A stretch of DNA of 64,000 nucleotides, taken from contig NZ_JAECMT010000005.1 of assembly GCF_016019935.1 (NCBI RefSeq), forward strand, positions 62,006 to 126,005, given 5' to 3'. Below are positions 49,281 to 57,566 of this stretch, one piece after another. A program made the translations under genes and the position numbers. How positions within the stretch are numbered: position 1 is the stretch's first letter; the number at the start of each line of letters is the position of its first letter. The notes under the pieces were generated by a model. That model ran no database searches and was not told where the DNA came from. It was given only the letters and a program-made list of their open reading frames with translations. Origin of the DNA: Paenibacillus sp. GSMTC-2017 (GTDB lineage: Bacteria; Bacillota; Bacilli; Paenibacillales; Paenibacillaceae).

Positions 49281-50470
49281 ATCCGGTATTTGAAGTTTTG
49301 TCCGAACCACATCCCGATCGTACTAGTCGTGTAGAAGAGCTTAAACAGCTAGGTTTTACATGGGCTAATATCGGCGAAGAGCCGTATTGGATTGATCAGG
49401 TTGTAGCAATGAACAGTGAGACGTATCGAGAGCTTGAATATGCCTCCTCTCAATTATGGAGCATTCTTGATCGTACCGTACGATATATGTATAAAAATCA
49501 TAGTTTATATGAGCTCATAGGTATTCCGAGGATACTTTGGCCGATGATTGACGATCTTCCACTTCCTGAAGAAGGATTAATTAGCCGATATGCAAGATTT
49601 GATTATGCCATTGATCATGATGGTGCAATCAAACTGCTAGAGCTTAACTCGGATACACCAACAGGGTATGTTGAAGCGTCTATTGCAACGCCATGGATAT
49701 GTGAGCAGACCGGACTTCAATCGCCAAACCTCGCGATGAAAGATCTAATTGCAGAAGCATGGGCTATAGAGAGACCGGATACAGTGGCATGTGTAGCATA
49801 TGGTGAACATCTTGAAGACTCAGGCACGATTGAAGCATTAGTTCGCCATAGTGGACTTGATGTGAAGTGTCGTGATGTTTTAGAACTTTATGTAGATGAA
49901 GGGGTATTAAAGGATAGCGAAGGCAGAGAAATTCGATGTATGTTCGCGTTATATCCAAAAGAGTGGATGGCAGTCGATGAAGGCGGAGATGCACTCGCCT
50001 ATTCCATAGAGACAGGCAACTTATCGATCTTTAATTCGCCGCATAGCATTCTTTTACAATCAAAAGGACTGCTCGCTGTCGTTTGTGGATTATATGAGCT
50101 GGGACAGTTATATAATGAGGAAGAGAGAGTAGCAATAGGGAAATATATTCTCCCAACCTATAATAAACCTGTGTTTGAAGGAAGCTTCGTGTCTAAATCA
50201 ATGTTTGGACGCGAGGGCGGTTCCGTGCGGCTTTTTGATGCATCAGGATTGTTAGAAATAGAAGATCAAGATGGATTCGACACAAGCGTATTGTTTCCTA
50301 CTGTCTATCAGAAGCGGGCAGATTTAGCCCGTATCAAGACAGCAGAAGGTGAATTGCATCTGCTAACGGGAATGTTCGTTATAAACGGAAAACCTTGCGG
50401 CATGCTCGGCAGAGTAGGTGGCCCCATCACAGGGAACACCAGCCATTTTATCGCGATAGGAGTGAGATAA
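49277..50470 (+). CDS. glutathionylspermidine synthase-like ATP-grasp protein
   Basis: 397 residues, the GSP_synth ATP-grasp family (C-terminal half of E. coli Gsp and YgiC/YjfC relatives). Seen: WPMIDDLPLPEEGLISRYAR, RFDYAIDHDG and LLELNSDTPTGYVEAS early; VCGLYELG and KPVFEGSFVSKSMFGREGGSV (the ATP-grasp lysine loop) later; and a final NTSHFIAIGVR. It should make an ATP-dependent amide bond, but spermidine or glutathione need not be its substrate, since Paenibacilli generally lack glutathione. It sits in a PspA/DUF350 operon, where such enzymes recur across bacteria. Confidence 0.83.
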   Translation: MNPVFEVLSEPHPDRTSRVEELKQLGFTWANIGEEPYWIDQVVAMNSETYRELEYASSQLWSILDRTVRYMYKNHSLYELIGIPRILWPMIDDLPLPEEGLISRYARFDYAIDHDGAIKLLELNSDTPTGYVEASIATPWICEQTGLQSPNLAMKDLIAEAWAIERPDTVACVAYGEHLEDSGTIEALVRHSGLDVKCRDVLELYVDEGVLKDSEGREIRCMFALYPKEWMAVDEGGDALAYSIETGNLSIFNSPHSILLQSKGLLAVVCGLYELGQLYNEEERVAIGKYILPTYNKPVFEGSFVSKSMFGREGGSVRLFDASGLLEIEDQDGFDTSVLFPTVYQKRADLARIKTAEGELHLLTGMFVINGKPCGMLGRVGGPITGNTSHFIAIGVR

Positions 50471-51199
50471 TTGGGACTTAGAAGGGCTCGAAGTAGCGCT
50501 GAACACAATAGGAAAAATAGGTTTAATCGGTTAACAGTTGCGTTAACGCTTGCATTATTGCTCGTAGTTACCGGATGTTCATCAAATACGGATTCGGTTT
50601 TTTACACGTCTACGTCGAACTCAGGGTATTCAACGACAACCACATCCACGTCATCGGGAACATCGACATCCCTAACAACTCAGTCTGAGGAAAATATTGC
50701 ACGTGTTCCATGGGATTATAAGATTGTTGAAGGCAGTGTGGGCGACTTGATCAATAGTGATATGACGGTGCTACCAGATTATCAGTTGTTACCGAACGAT
50801 GATAATTATGCAACTGGGGAACAAATTTGGCTTCTACAGTTCATGGATGCTGAGATGGTGACAGATGATAAGCAACGTAATGAGATTCGACTGTCCGCAT
50901 GGAGAACGATAAAGTCATACAAAACAAAAGAAAAGGCAGAAGAAGATATGAGCAATTTAAAAATTGCCGTTACGACTGAAGTAGACATGATTGGTGTGTA
51001 TAAGACAGAATTCAAAGGTGAGACGCGTAACTTTGCCGTTGTAGAGTTACCATCTGGACATCGTATTAAGCAGCCAATTGATGATAAACGTTTTACTGAT
51101 TTCGAAAAGAAAAAGAAAGTTAATGTTCAGCTTGAGGAGATTCATGATTTTGCGGATTATGATTTAGCTTATGCGAAATTTCGGGGGTGGGCGAAGTGA
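50471..51199 (+). CDS. lipoprotein of the PspA-linked operon
   Basis: 242 residues. An Arg-rich start, then a lipoprotein signal with lipobox LVVTGC (Cys near 36), a long Thr/Ser-rich spacer (TTTSTSSGTSTSLTTQS) and a soluble C-terminal domain (about 75-242) rich in charged residues. I do not recognise the domain with confidence; DUF4247-type proteins occur at this place in related clusters. Start TTG 50471 comes directly after the preceding stop, and the end overlaps the DUF350 start by four bases (GTGA). It is thus an internal operon gene. Confidence 0.7.
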   Translation: MGLRRARSSAEHNRKNRFNRLTVALTLALLLVVTGCSSNTDSVFYTSTSNSGYSTTTTSTSSGTSTSLTTQSEENIARVPWDYKIVEGSVGDLINSDMTVLPDYQLLPNDDNYATGEQIWLLQFMDAEMVTDDKQRNEIRLSAWRTIKSYKTKEKAEEDMSNLKIAVTTEVDMIGVYKTEFKGETRNFAVVELPSGHRIKQPIDDKRFTDFEKKKKVNVQLEEIHDFADYDLAYAKFRGWAK

Positions 51200-51588
51200 C
51201 GGTAGTTATTAATATTGTCGTTAGTGTAGGAGTCATTATTTTGCTTCAATTGTTGGGCATGCTTATTTTCGGTTTGATGACGCCTTACAAAGATATGGAC
51301 GAATTAAAAAAAGGTAACGTGGCTGTCGGGCTTGCACTCGGCGGTAAGTTTATCTCCACTGCACTTATTTTGGGTGTTGCAGCTTATACGAACTCATCTA
51401 TTTGGTTTATGGCTTTATGGTTTGCAATAGGTTATGTTTGCCTAATTGCAGCTTACTGGTTATTCGAATTACTAACTCCTACGTTCAAAATATCAGAAGA
51501 GCTAGTGAAGGGAAATGTTGCTGTAGGCATTATGTTATTCTCTGTTTATTTAGGTTTCGCATTTGCTATTAGCAGCTTAATCATTTAA
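51196..51588 (+). CDS. DUF350 membrane protein
   Basis: 130 residues with four membrane helices in two repeated halves. The DUF350 duplication is visible: ELKKGNVAVGLALGGKFI and EELVKGNVAVGIMLFSVYL each contain K-G-N-V-A-V-G. The family (YjfL-like) is usually found with ATP-grasp and PspA genes and is thought to work at the membrane. GTG 51187 opens the frame, but GGGGTGG and the GTGA overlap with the preceding stop favour GTG 51196. Ends at a bidirectional terminator. Confidence 0.87.
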   Translation: MTVVINIVVSVGVIILLQLLGMLIFGLMTPYKDMDELKKGNVAVGLALGGKFISTALILGVAAYTNSSIWFMALWFAIGYVCLIAAYWLFELLTPTFKISEELVKGNVAVGIMLFSVYLGFAFAISSLII

Positions 51589-51590
51589 TA

Positions 51591-51637
51591 AAAAGAGCAG
51601 GTTGTGCTTGAATGCATCAAGCTACAACCTGCTTTTT
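51591..51637. terminator. bidirectional terminator
   Basis: AGCAGGTTGT pairs perfectly with ACAACCTGCT, with A/T runs on both sides, between DUF350 and the convergent DUF4178 gene. Confidence 0.85.
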
Positions 51638-51640
51638 GGT

Positions 51641-52156
51641 TTACATATTAGGTTTGCCGCGTAACACTTCTACATCAGCAGGAAGAATATCTTCACCTTC
51701 ATAAAGCATGAAGCGACCTTCTTGCCATTCAATACGCATTAGCTTTCTATCGTCAGATTGAAATTGCCAAATCGCCTGCTCGCCGCCGTTTGTAAATGGC
51801 GTTTTTCCAATTGCTGCAATGTGATCGTTATATTGTTCCTCTAGATGATACGTACGGCCATCCATTTCGAGGGTCATAGGCACTTCAACGATGGAGTCTA
51901 GCCGCCCGTCAATGGGAGAGTAGAGAGAGTAGGCAACAGTTTCACGATCTTCAATCTGCAAGTACTTAAGTTCGGAACCGTCCTGTAATGTTAACATGAT
52001 CGTTCTGCGTCGCGCATTTGATGTACGCCCGATTACTTGATAGGTGATCAAGGACACTTCACAAACGTCGCCGGGCTTAATCGTTAAAATACTTTGTTCC
52101 TTAATTGGTAGTTCCGAACGTTTTATTATTCCGCGTAATCGTTGAAAGAGGCTCAT
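51641..52156 (-). CDS. DUF4178 protein
   Basis: 171 residues of the DUF4178 beta-barrel-like family (CEVSLITYQVIGRTSNARRR, WQFQSDDRKLMRIEWQEGR, LYEGEDILPADVEVLRG). The first residues MSLFQRLRGIIKR resemble the N-terminal membrane-binding helix of the adjacent PspA (MSLFKRLRDL), hinting that it too touches the membrane. It is cotranscribed with pspA (six-base gap). Function unknown, but the family is a common partner of PspA and DUF350. Confidence 0.83.
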   Translation of the reverse strand: MSLFQRLRGIIKRSELPIKEQSILTIKPGDVCEVSLITYQVIGRTSNARRRTIMLTLQDGSELKYLQIEDRETVAYSLYSPIDGRLDSIVEVPMTLEMDGRTYHLEEQYNDHIAAIGKTPFTNGGEQAIWQFQSDDRKLMRIEWQEGRFMLYEGEDILPADVEVLRGKPNM

Positions 52157-52162
52157 AGTGGC

Positions 52163-52834
52163 TTACTTCTGCTCGAACTGTTTCATCAGAGCGGCAAGCT
52201 CATCTTCGACAGCATTGTTTTTGCCCAGATTTGCAAATTCATCGTCTATTGATTTGCCTCTTGAAGCGGCGAGATCGTTGCTTGCTTCCGCCAACGCTTC
52301 AGCTTGCAACATCTTCTCTTCCATACGCTTCATACCAGATGCTGCTGAGCTAGTTCCGAAGCTAGACATCGCCTTATTGATTTCCGTTTGCGTCTTAGCA
52401 GCTTGATAACGTGCTACAAGTGTATCGCGTTTGTTTTTCAGATCGGTAAGCTCGGTCCGCATTTCATCAAGCTTAGCTCTTAGGTTGTTAGCAAGAAGTT
52501 GGTTTGTAACGAATGCTTCCTTGTACTCATTCATTTTGCGTTCTACAGCTTGTTTGTCTTCGATAACTCTGCGAGCCAAATCAATATTTTGCTCTTGGAC
52601 TGCAATTTGGGCTTGCTCATTGCGCTTTTGTAACAATTGTTCTTGTTCTTCGAACTGCTTTTTGAATTTTTTCTCTAGAGCAATTTGAGCAGCAACTGCT
52701 TTTTCTGCATCCTGCAAATCTTCGGTCATATCACGAATGTATTGGTCAGTTAGTTTAATTGGGTCTTCGGCCTTTTCGATCAAAGAATAGACGTTGGATA
52801 ATGTTAAGTCGCGTAATCGTTTAAACAAGGACAT
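52163..52834 (-). CDS. pspA: PspA/Vipp1 membrane-stress protein
   Basis: 223 residues, one long coiled coil (about 25-185). The amphipathic first helix MSLFKRLRDLTLSNVYSL binds stressed membranes; EDPIKLTDQYIRDMTEDL and ALEKKF follow, and the C-terminus has GKNNAVEDELAALMKQFEQ. PspA/Vipp1/LiaH proteins oligomerise into ESCRT-III-like rods to seal damaged membranes. RBS AGGAGG precedes the ATG at 52834. It leads a two-gene unit with DUF4178 and is divergent from the ion channel gene. Confidence 0.92.
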   Translation of the reverse strand: MSLFKRLRDLTLSNVYSLIEKAEDPIKLTDQYIRDMTEDLQDAEKAVAAQIALEKKFKKQFEEQEQLLQKRNEQAQIAVQEQNIDLARRVIEDKQAVERKMNEYKEAFVTNQLLANNLRAKLDEMRTELTDLKNKRDTLVARYQAAKTQTEINKAMSSFGTSSAASGMKRMEEKMLQAEALAEASNDLAASRGKSIDDEFANLGKNNAVEDELAALMKQFEQK

Positions 52835-52919
52835 GGTAGAACCTCCTGTTTTTTAGTATGATTTCCAATACGAACGGTACCGTATTTCGTTTCAATTCGC
52901 TTATGTGAGGGGAGCAGCT

Positions 52920-53936
52920 ATGCATTTTATTCGTTTATTATCAACTAAGCTGTTGCAAGTCAGTAAATTAACGATAGCGATCAGTATTTTATTTTTTGTA
53001 TTGTTAAGCGCTACCATAGCTTATCTTTTAGAACCTACAACTTTTAAAACGTGGTTTAATGCATTTTATTGGGTACTGACGACAATGGCGACAGTTGGTT
53101 ACGGAGATTATTTTGCCAAGACGGTTGAAGGTAAAGTGTTTACCATCTTTCTGTACATATTCGGAATCGGTTTGCTCAGTTTAGTCATCGGCAAAGTCAT
53201 TGATTCAATCGCTATATTCCAACGCAGGAGAGGGGAAGGTACGTTGAGTTTTCATGGGGAAGATCATATTATCATCATTAATTGGAGCAAAAAAGCGCAA
53301 GTCGCTGTAGAGGAAATTTTATCGCATAAGTCTAAGACGTCGATTGTCATTATTGATGAAGTTGGGAAACATCCAATGGAGCATCAGCCGCAAGTACACT
53401 TCATAAATGGTGATCCTTCTGAGGATGAGGTGTTATCAAAGGCAATGATTGAGAAGGCTCGCGCAGCGATCATATTTGGCGATGTTCGAATAGATGAGGG
53501 GTCATTAGTTGATGGCAAGTCGTTGTTGATTGTTTCAAGCATTGAGAGAATTGCCCCTCACGTACATACGACTGTTGAAATTATTCAGGAGAAGCATATT
53601 CGCAACTTCCATCATGTTAAAGTAAATGAGTTTGTATTGTCCCATGATGCAATATCGCGCTTAGCAGTACGTTCGGTTATGCAAGAAGGTAATTCAGAGG
53701 TGTTCAGACAGCTATTAAGCAGAGATTATGGCGACGATATTTATGAAGTTGCGATTGATCGTGCTTGGCGGACTTATGGCGACGCATTTAAAGGTTTGTT
53801 GGAGCAAGGAGCGACATTGCTTTCTGATCGTGGAGATTTGGGCATAAATCGCAAATTGGATCAGCCTATTCCTGCGGATGCGAGATTGTATATTATAAGC
53901 GATGAAGCGACACATCGCCGTATTGTTGGAAAGTAA
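52920..53936 (+). CDS. two-TM potassium channel with RCK/TrkA-N-like domain
   Basis: 338 residues. Two membrane helices flank a pore with the potassium selectivity filter TMATVGYGDYF (about residues 50-62). The cytoplasmic part (about 95-338) has an RCK-like Rossmann fold (EDHIIIINWSKKAQ, then IVIIDEVGKHPM, FINGDPSED), as in MthK-type channels. The NAD-type glycine motif is weak, so ligand gating is uncertain. AGGGGAG at five bases favours ATG 52920 over GTG 52905. Divergent from pspA; its link to membrane stress is contextual. Confidence 0.87.
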   Translation: MHFIRLLSTKLLQVSKLTIAISILFFVLLSATIAYLLEPTTFKTWFNAFYWVLTTMATVGYGDYFAKTVEGKVFTIFLYIFGIGLLSLVIGKVIDSIAIFQRRRGEGTLSFHGEDHIIIINWSKKAQVAVEEILSHKSKTSIVIIDEVGKHPMEHQPQVHFINGDPSEDEVLSKAMIEKARAAIIFGDVRIDEGSLVDGKSLLIVSSIERIAPHVHTTVEIIQEKHIRNFHHVKVNEFVLSHDAISRLAVRSVMQEGNSEVFRQLLSRDYGDDIYEVAIDRAWRTYGDAFKGLLEQGATLLSDRGDLGINRKLDQPIPADARLYIISDEATHRRIVGK

Positions 53937-53947
53937 GAAAATAATGG

Positions 53948-53999
53948 AGCGCAGCCTCATAAGTAGGGTGATCTACTTATGAAGCTGCGCTTCGCTTTT
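53948..53999 (+). terminator. long terminator of the channel gene
   Basis: AGCGCAGCCTCATAAGTAG pairs with CTACTTATGAAGCTGCGCT (one mismatch), then TTCGCTTTT. Confidence 0.85.
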
Positions 54000-54033
54000 C
54001 AGTGAAGGTAAAGCGAAGCGCAACGGTGCATGT

Positions 54034-54164
54034 AACCCGAGAAAATCGGGTTAGCGCTATGCGCTAGTGCGCAAGGATGCCAGAAACCCGAGAAAATCGG
54101 GTTAGCGCTATGCGCTAGTGCGCAAGGATGTCAGAAACCCGAGAAAATCGGGTTAGCGCTGAGC
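54034..54164. repeat. 51-bp tandem repeat with AACCCGA hairpin
   Basis: Two full 51-bp units (54034-54084 and 54085-54135, differing at one base) and a partial third (from 54136). Each begins with the hairpin AACCCGAGAAAATCGGGTT, followed by AGCGCTATGCGCTAGTGCGC. A related copy of the hairpin lies at 62864-62882. It lies between convergent genes and does not look coding. Confidence 0.85.
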
Positions 54165-54166
54165 GT

Positions 54167-55051
54167 TTACAAGAACCCGCGCTCTTTCGCATACCGTCCC
54201 CAATGAGGGCGGTTTCCATCCGTGTCTGTGAAGCCGTATTCATCGGATAGTTCCCAGCTAGGCAAGACTTTCCCACTCTTCAAAGCGAAGTTAGGGTCAG
54301 CAGCTAAAGCGGTGATTCCGCGACCAATAAAGTAGGGAGTCTCTGATTGGCCGAAATGTTCATCTTGTGACTTACTCTCCCCGACTGCATCGCGCCAATT
54401 ATCTTCGCTAACGCCAAAATGATCCAACATTTCCTCAGAACGCAGGAAACCAGGAGTAACTGCAACTGCGGATACGTTGTGAGGGCGCAGATCTTCCGCC
54501 ATAGCTGTTGCGAGATGGATTGGAGATATTTTGGCTAGACTGTAGAAGAGATTTCCCCGATAACGGTAGTCAATTCCATCGGTAACTTCAATGATAAGAC
54601 CAGATTTTCTCGCCACCATTAATGGGGCTCCGTAGTAGCTTGTAATGAGATGTGCTTTGACTGCTCTATCTTGGACAAGTAGGCCATTAGTGAGGGAATG
54701 CTCCCAGAACGGCTTATCCCATTCCACTAGCTTCTCCCCACCCCAAATATTGTTTACTAGAATGTCCAGTTGCCCCTGTTGTTCTTCTTTGATTCGTTCG
54801 AATAAAGCTGCTACTTGATGATCGACAGTATGATCGATTTGTACAGGTATCCCGATGCCGCCCGCAGTAGTAACAAGCGCGGCAGTTTCTTGAATCGTTT
54901 CCGCACGATTTAAATCAGAAGCTTGGCCTGTTACACTTCTGCCTGTGCAGTAGACGGTTGCTCCAGCTTCACCTAAACTCACAGCGATTCCTCGACCGGC
55001 ACCTCTCGTTGCTCCAGCTACGACTGCAATTTTCCCCAATAATGGCTTCAT
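54167..55051 (-). CDS. SDR family oxidoreductase
   Basis: 294 residues. Rossmann motif VAGATRGAGRGIAVSLG (T-G-x-x-x-G-x-G variant), NNIWGG where N-N-A-G is usual, and FYSLAKISPIHLATAMAEDL around the catalytic Y-x-x-x-K (YSLAK). VTPGFLRSEEM follows. So it is a complete classical short-chain dehydrogenase of the DHRS1-like type. It shares a promoter region with the WYL-domain regulator, whose gene is divergent, and is a likely target of it. Confidence 0.87.
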   Translation of the reverse strand: MKPLLGKIAVVAGATRGAGRGIAVSLGEAGATVYCTGRSVTGQASDLNRAETIQETAALVTTAGGIGIPVQIDHTVDHQVAALFERIKEEQQGQLDILVNNIWGGEKLVEWDKPFWEHSLTNGLLVQDRAVKAHLITSYYGAPLMVARKSGLIIEVTDGIDYRYRGNLFYSLAKISPIHLATAMAEDLRPHNVSAVAVTPGFLRSEEMLDHFGVSEDNWRDAVGESKSQDEHFGQSETPYFIGRGITALAADPNFALKSGKVLPSWELSDEYGFTDTDGNRPHWGRYAKERGFL

Positions 55052-55162
55052 TATAATTTCCCCTATTAATTGACGTATTTTAAGTTTGGCCCTATTAAGC
55101 GGTATTCATCTATCCAATAGCTTCAAACGCAAAACCATTTGAACATCCTAAGTATATCAACA

Positions 55163-55189
55163 CATATACGACAACTACTGTCATATATG
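55163..55189. promoter_or_regulatory. dyad operator between SDR and WYL regulator genes
   Basis: CATATACGACA and TGTCATATATG form an inverted repeat (11-bp arms, one mismatch, five-base centre), about 50 bases before the regulator start and 112 from the SDR start. The size suits a dimeric helix-turn-helix regulator. Confidence 0.55.
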
Positions 55190-55238
55190 AAAGGGTATAC
55201 TATCATTAGTATCAATAACGTGCATAAGGAGAGAGATT

Positions 55239-56201
55239 ATGCGAGCCAGTCGATTGTTATCGATCGTATTATTGCTTCAAAGTGAAGGGAAAATGTCTTC
55301 AAAGCAACTAGCAGAGCGGCTGGAGGTGAATGTTCGGACGATTTTACGTGATATGGATGAGCTAAGTTCGTCCGGAGTTCCGGTATATTCTGAACGAGGG
55401 CAACACGGAGGATGGCAACTATCTGAAGGTTACCGAACAAGCTTAACAGGTATACATCCAGACGAACTCGCTGCACTTTTAGTATCCAGTCAAGCAGAGC
55501 CACTTAGTGATCTCGGGCAGTTGAAGCAGCTCGATACCGCGATGCAGAAAATATTAGCAGCAACAACTGAAGCTGCACGCTCGAATGCGGCAGCCGTACG
55601 GAAAAAAATTCATATCGATGGGGCTAGCTGGTATGCGAGCTCTAACCAAGTAATATCGGGAAAGTCACTATTAGCTGTAGTACAAGAAGCGTTGTGGCAG
55701 AATAGAGCGTTAAAATTAACATATCAACGTGAAGAGATGCAGGTGGAGCGGACTGTTTTGCCTCTTGGACTTGTTGCGAAACGAAGCATCTGGTACTTGG
55801 TAGCAAAAACTAGTGAGGACGAATTGCGTACTTTCCGCATTTCTCGACTACTATCAGTTGAGGTACTTCCGGATTCATTTACTCCTCCAAGTGACTTTGA
55901 TCTTGCCCTGTACTGGCAGCAATCGCTAGTACAATTTAAAGAAAGCTTACCTCGGTATCCTGCTCGTATAAAGCTGAAACAATCACAATTACAGCGGCTT
56001 CAGAATGAACGTTTCGTAGCAATTGGTATAGCCCGTTCTGTACAAGAAGGTTGGCTGGAAGCAGATGTTACCTTTGAAACAATCGACTCTGCCTGTGAAA
56101 TGATCTTAAGTTACGGTGCGCGAATTGAAGTATTGGAGCCAGCTGATCTTAGACAGCTAGTTATGGATGAAATAGAAACGATGAGAATGGTATACTTATA
56201 A
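55239..56201 (+). CDS. WYL-domain transcriptional regulator (YafY-like)
   Basis: 320 residues. N-terminal HTH_11 (about 3-58; RLLSIVLLLQSEGKMSSKQL, then RTILRDMDELSSSGVPVYSE) and a WYL domain (about 140-215; LKLTYQRE, PLGLVAKRSIWYLVAKT, FRISRLLSVEVL). The C-terminal WCX extension ends at residue 320. WYL proteins usually sense small nucleic-acid or other ligands; this branch in Firmicutes commonly represses an adjacent oxidoreductase. The RBS AAGGAGAG precedes the ATG. A dyad lies in its promoter region, consistent with autoregulation. Confidence 0.88.
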   Translation: MRASRLLSIVLLLQSEGKMSSKQLAERLEVNVRTILRDMDELSSSGVPVYSERGQHGGWQLSEGYRTSLTGIHPDELAALLVSSQAEPLSDLGQLKQLDTAMQKILAATTEAARSNAAAVRKKIHIDGASWYASSNQVISGKSLLAVVQEALWQNRALKLTYQREEMQVERTVLPLGLVAKRSIWYLVAKTSEDELRTFRISRLLSVEVLPDSFTPPSDFDLALYWQQSLVQFKESLPRYPARIKLKQSQLQRLQNERFVAIGIARSVQEGWLEADVTFETIDSACEMILSYGARIEVLEPADLRQLVMDEIETMRMVYL

Positions 56202-56257
56202 AGTCCATAGCAATAGGACATTGATAATCCATTTTAAACACTTAAGGAGATGTACAT

Positions 56258-57496
56258 ATGAGCATAGCGATGGAAACTTATTTTGAAAAATATGCCGAAC
56301 TAATTATTAGAACGGGTGTAAATGTTCAACAAGGACAGCCGGTATATGTAAATGGAGCTTCAATTGAAATCGCACCACTAGTGAGACTGATTGCAGCAAA
56401 GGCATATGAAGCAGGTGCATCAAACGTTCATGTAGAATGGTCGGATGATAAGCTCGCTCGATTGAAATACGAAAAAGCTTCCGACGAAGCTTTCAGCTAC
56501 TTCCCTCAGTGGGAAACAGACAAGCGTAACGACTTTGTTGAAAAAGGTGCAGTTTTTATTTCCATCACTTCTTCCAGCCCGGATCTTCTAAAAGGTATAC
56601 CTTCAGAGCGTATTTCTGCATTCCAGAAAGCAGCTGGTCAAGGACTTAAGGAATTCCGCAGAGCTATCCAATCTGACAAAGTGAGCTGGACAGTTGTAGC
56701 GGCGGCTGGTTCCGATTGGGCACAAAAAGTGTTCCCGAATGCTTCTCCAAGTGAAGCAGTTGAGCTGCTATGGAAAGCAATCTTTGATTCCGTTCGTTTG
56801 CATGCTGACGATCCGGTTGCTGCTTGGGAGACACATAACGATACGTTGCACACGAAGGCTGATATTTTAAACAATCATCACTTCCGCAAGCTTCATTACA
56901 CTGCACCTGGAACAGATATTACGGTTGAACTGCCAGAAAAGCATATTTGGGTAGCAGCGAGCAGTACTAATCAGGATGGAAATCCATTTATGGCGAATAT
57001 GCCAACTGAAGAAGTATTTACAGTGCCGCTTAAGACGGGCACAAACGGTTATGTGTCCAGCACAAAGCCACTTAGCTATGGTGGTAACCTAATTGACCGT
57101 TTCAAGCTAACGTTCGAGAATGGCCGAATTGTAAAAGCTGAGGCTGAAGAAGGCGAAGAAATTTTAAATAAGCTGATTGAAATCGATGACGGTGCTCACT
57201 ATCTTGGGGAAGTAGCTCTTGTACCACATGAGTCGCCAATCTCACAATCGGGTATTTTGTTCTACAACACGTTGTTTGATGAAAATGCATCGAATCACTT
57301 TGCGATTGGCAGCGGCTATGCTTTCAACGTAGAGGGTGGCAAAACAATGACACCGGAAGAGCTTGAAGAGAGCGGAGTAAACGCAAGCCTTACGCATAAC
57401 GACTTTATGATCGGATCTGCAGAGATGGATATCGACGGTATTTTGGATGATGGTACAGTCGTTCCTGTGTTCCGCAAAGGTAACTGGGCTATTTAA
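56258..57496 (+). CDS. M29 family aminopeptidase
   Basis: 412 residues, full length for the thermophilic aminopeptidase family M29 (AmpS/AmpT/PepS). Conserved parts seen: GQPVYVNG, VHVEWSDD, NPFMANMPTEEVFTVP (metal-ligand Glu residues), LGEVALVPHESPISQSG and LTHNDFMIGSAEMDIDG near the end. It is a metal-dependent exopeptidase for N-terminal residues in the cytoplasm. RBS AAGGAGA. It follows the regulator at 56 bases and may be cotranscribed. Confidence 0.9.
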   Translation: MSIAMETYFEKYAELIIRTGVNVQQGQPVYVNGASIEIAPLVRLIAAKAYEAGASNVHVEWSDDKLARLKYEKASDEAFSYFPQWETDKRNDFVEKGAVFISITSSSPDLLKGIPSERISAFQKAAGQGLKEFRRAIQSDKVSWTVVAAAGSDWAQKVFPNASPSEAVELLWKAIFDSVRLHADDPVAAWETHNDTLHTKADILNNHHFRKLHYTAPGTDITVELPEKHIWVAASSTNQDGNPFMANMPTEEVFTVPLKTGTNGYVSSTKPLSYGGNLIDRFKLTFENGRIVKAEAEEGEEILNKLIEIDDGAHYLGEVALVPHESPISQSGILFYNTLFDENASNHFAIGSGYAFNVEGGKTMTPEELEESGVNASLTHNDFMIGSAEMDIDGILDDGTVVPVFRKGNWAI

Positions 57497-57566
57497 TATT
57501 TGCTCAACGGATTTACACGAAGTAACTAAAACTAGAAGCTAATCATAGTTCAGAGGAGTCTTGGTT

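Noticed and set aside
54034-54164. CRISPR-like array
   Set aside because: The 51-bp units are near-identical along their whole length with no unique spacers, and no cas genes are present. This is a tandem repeat.
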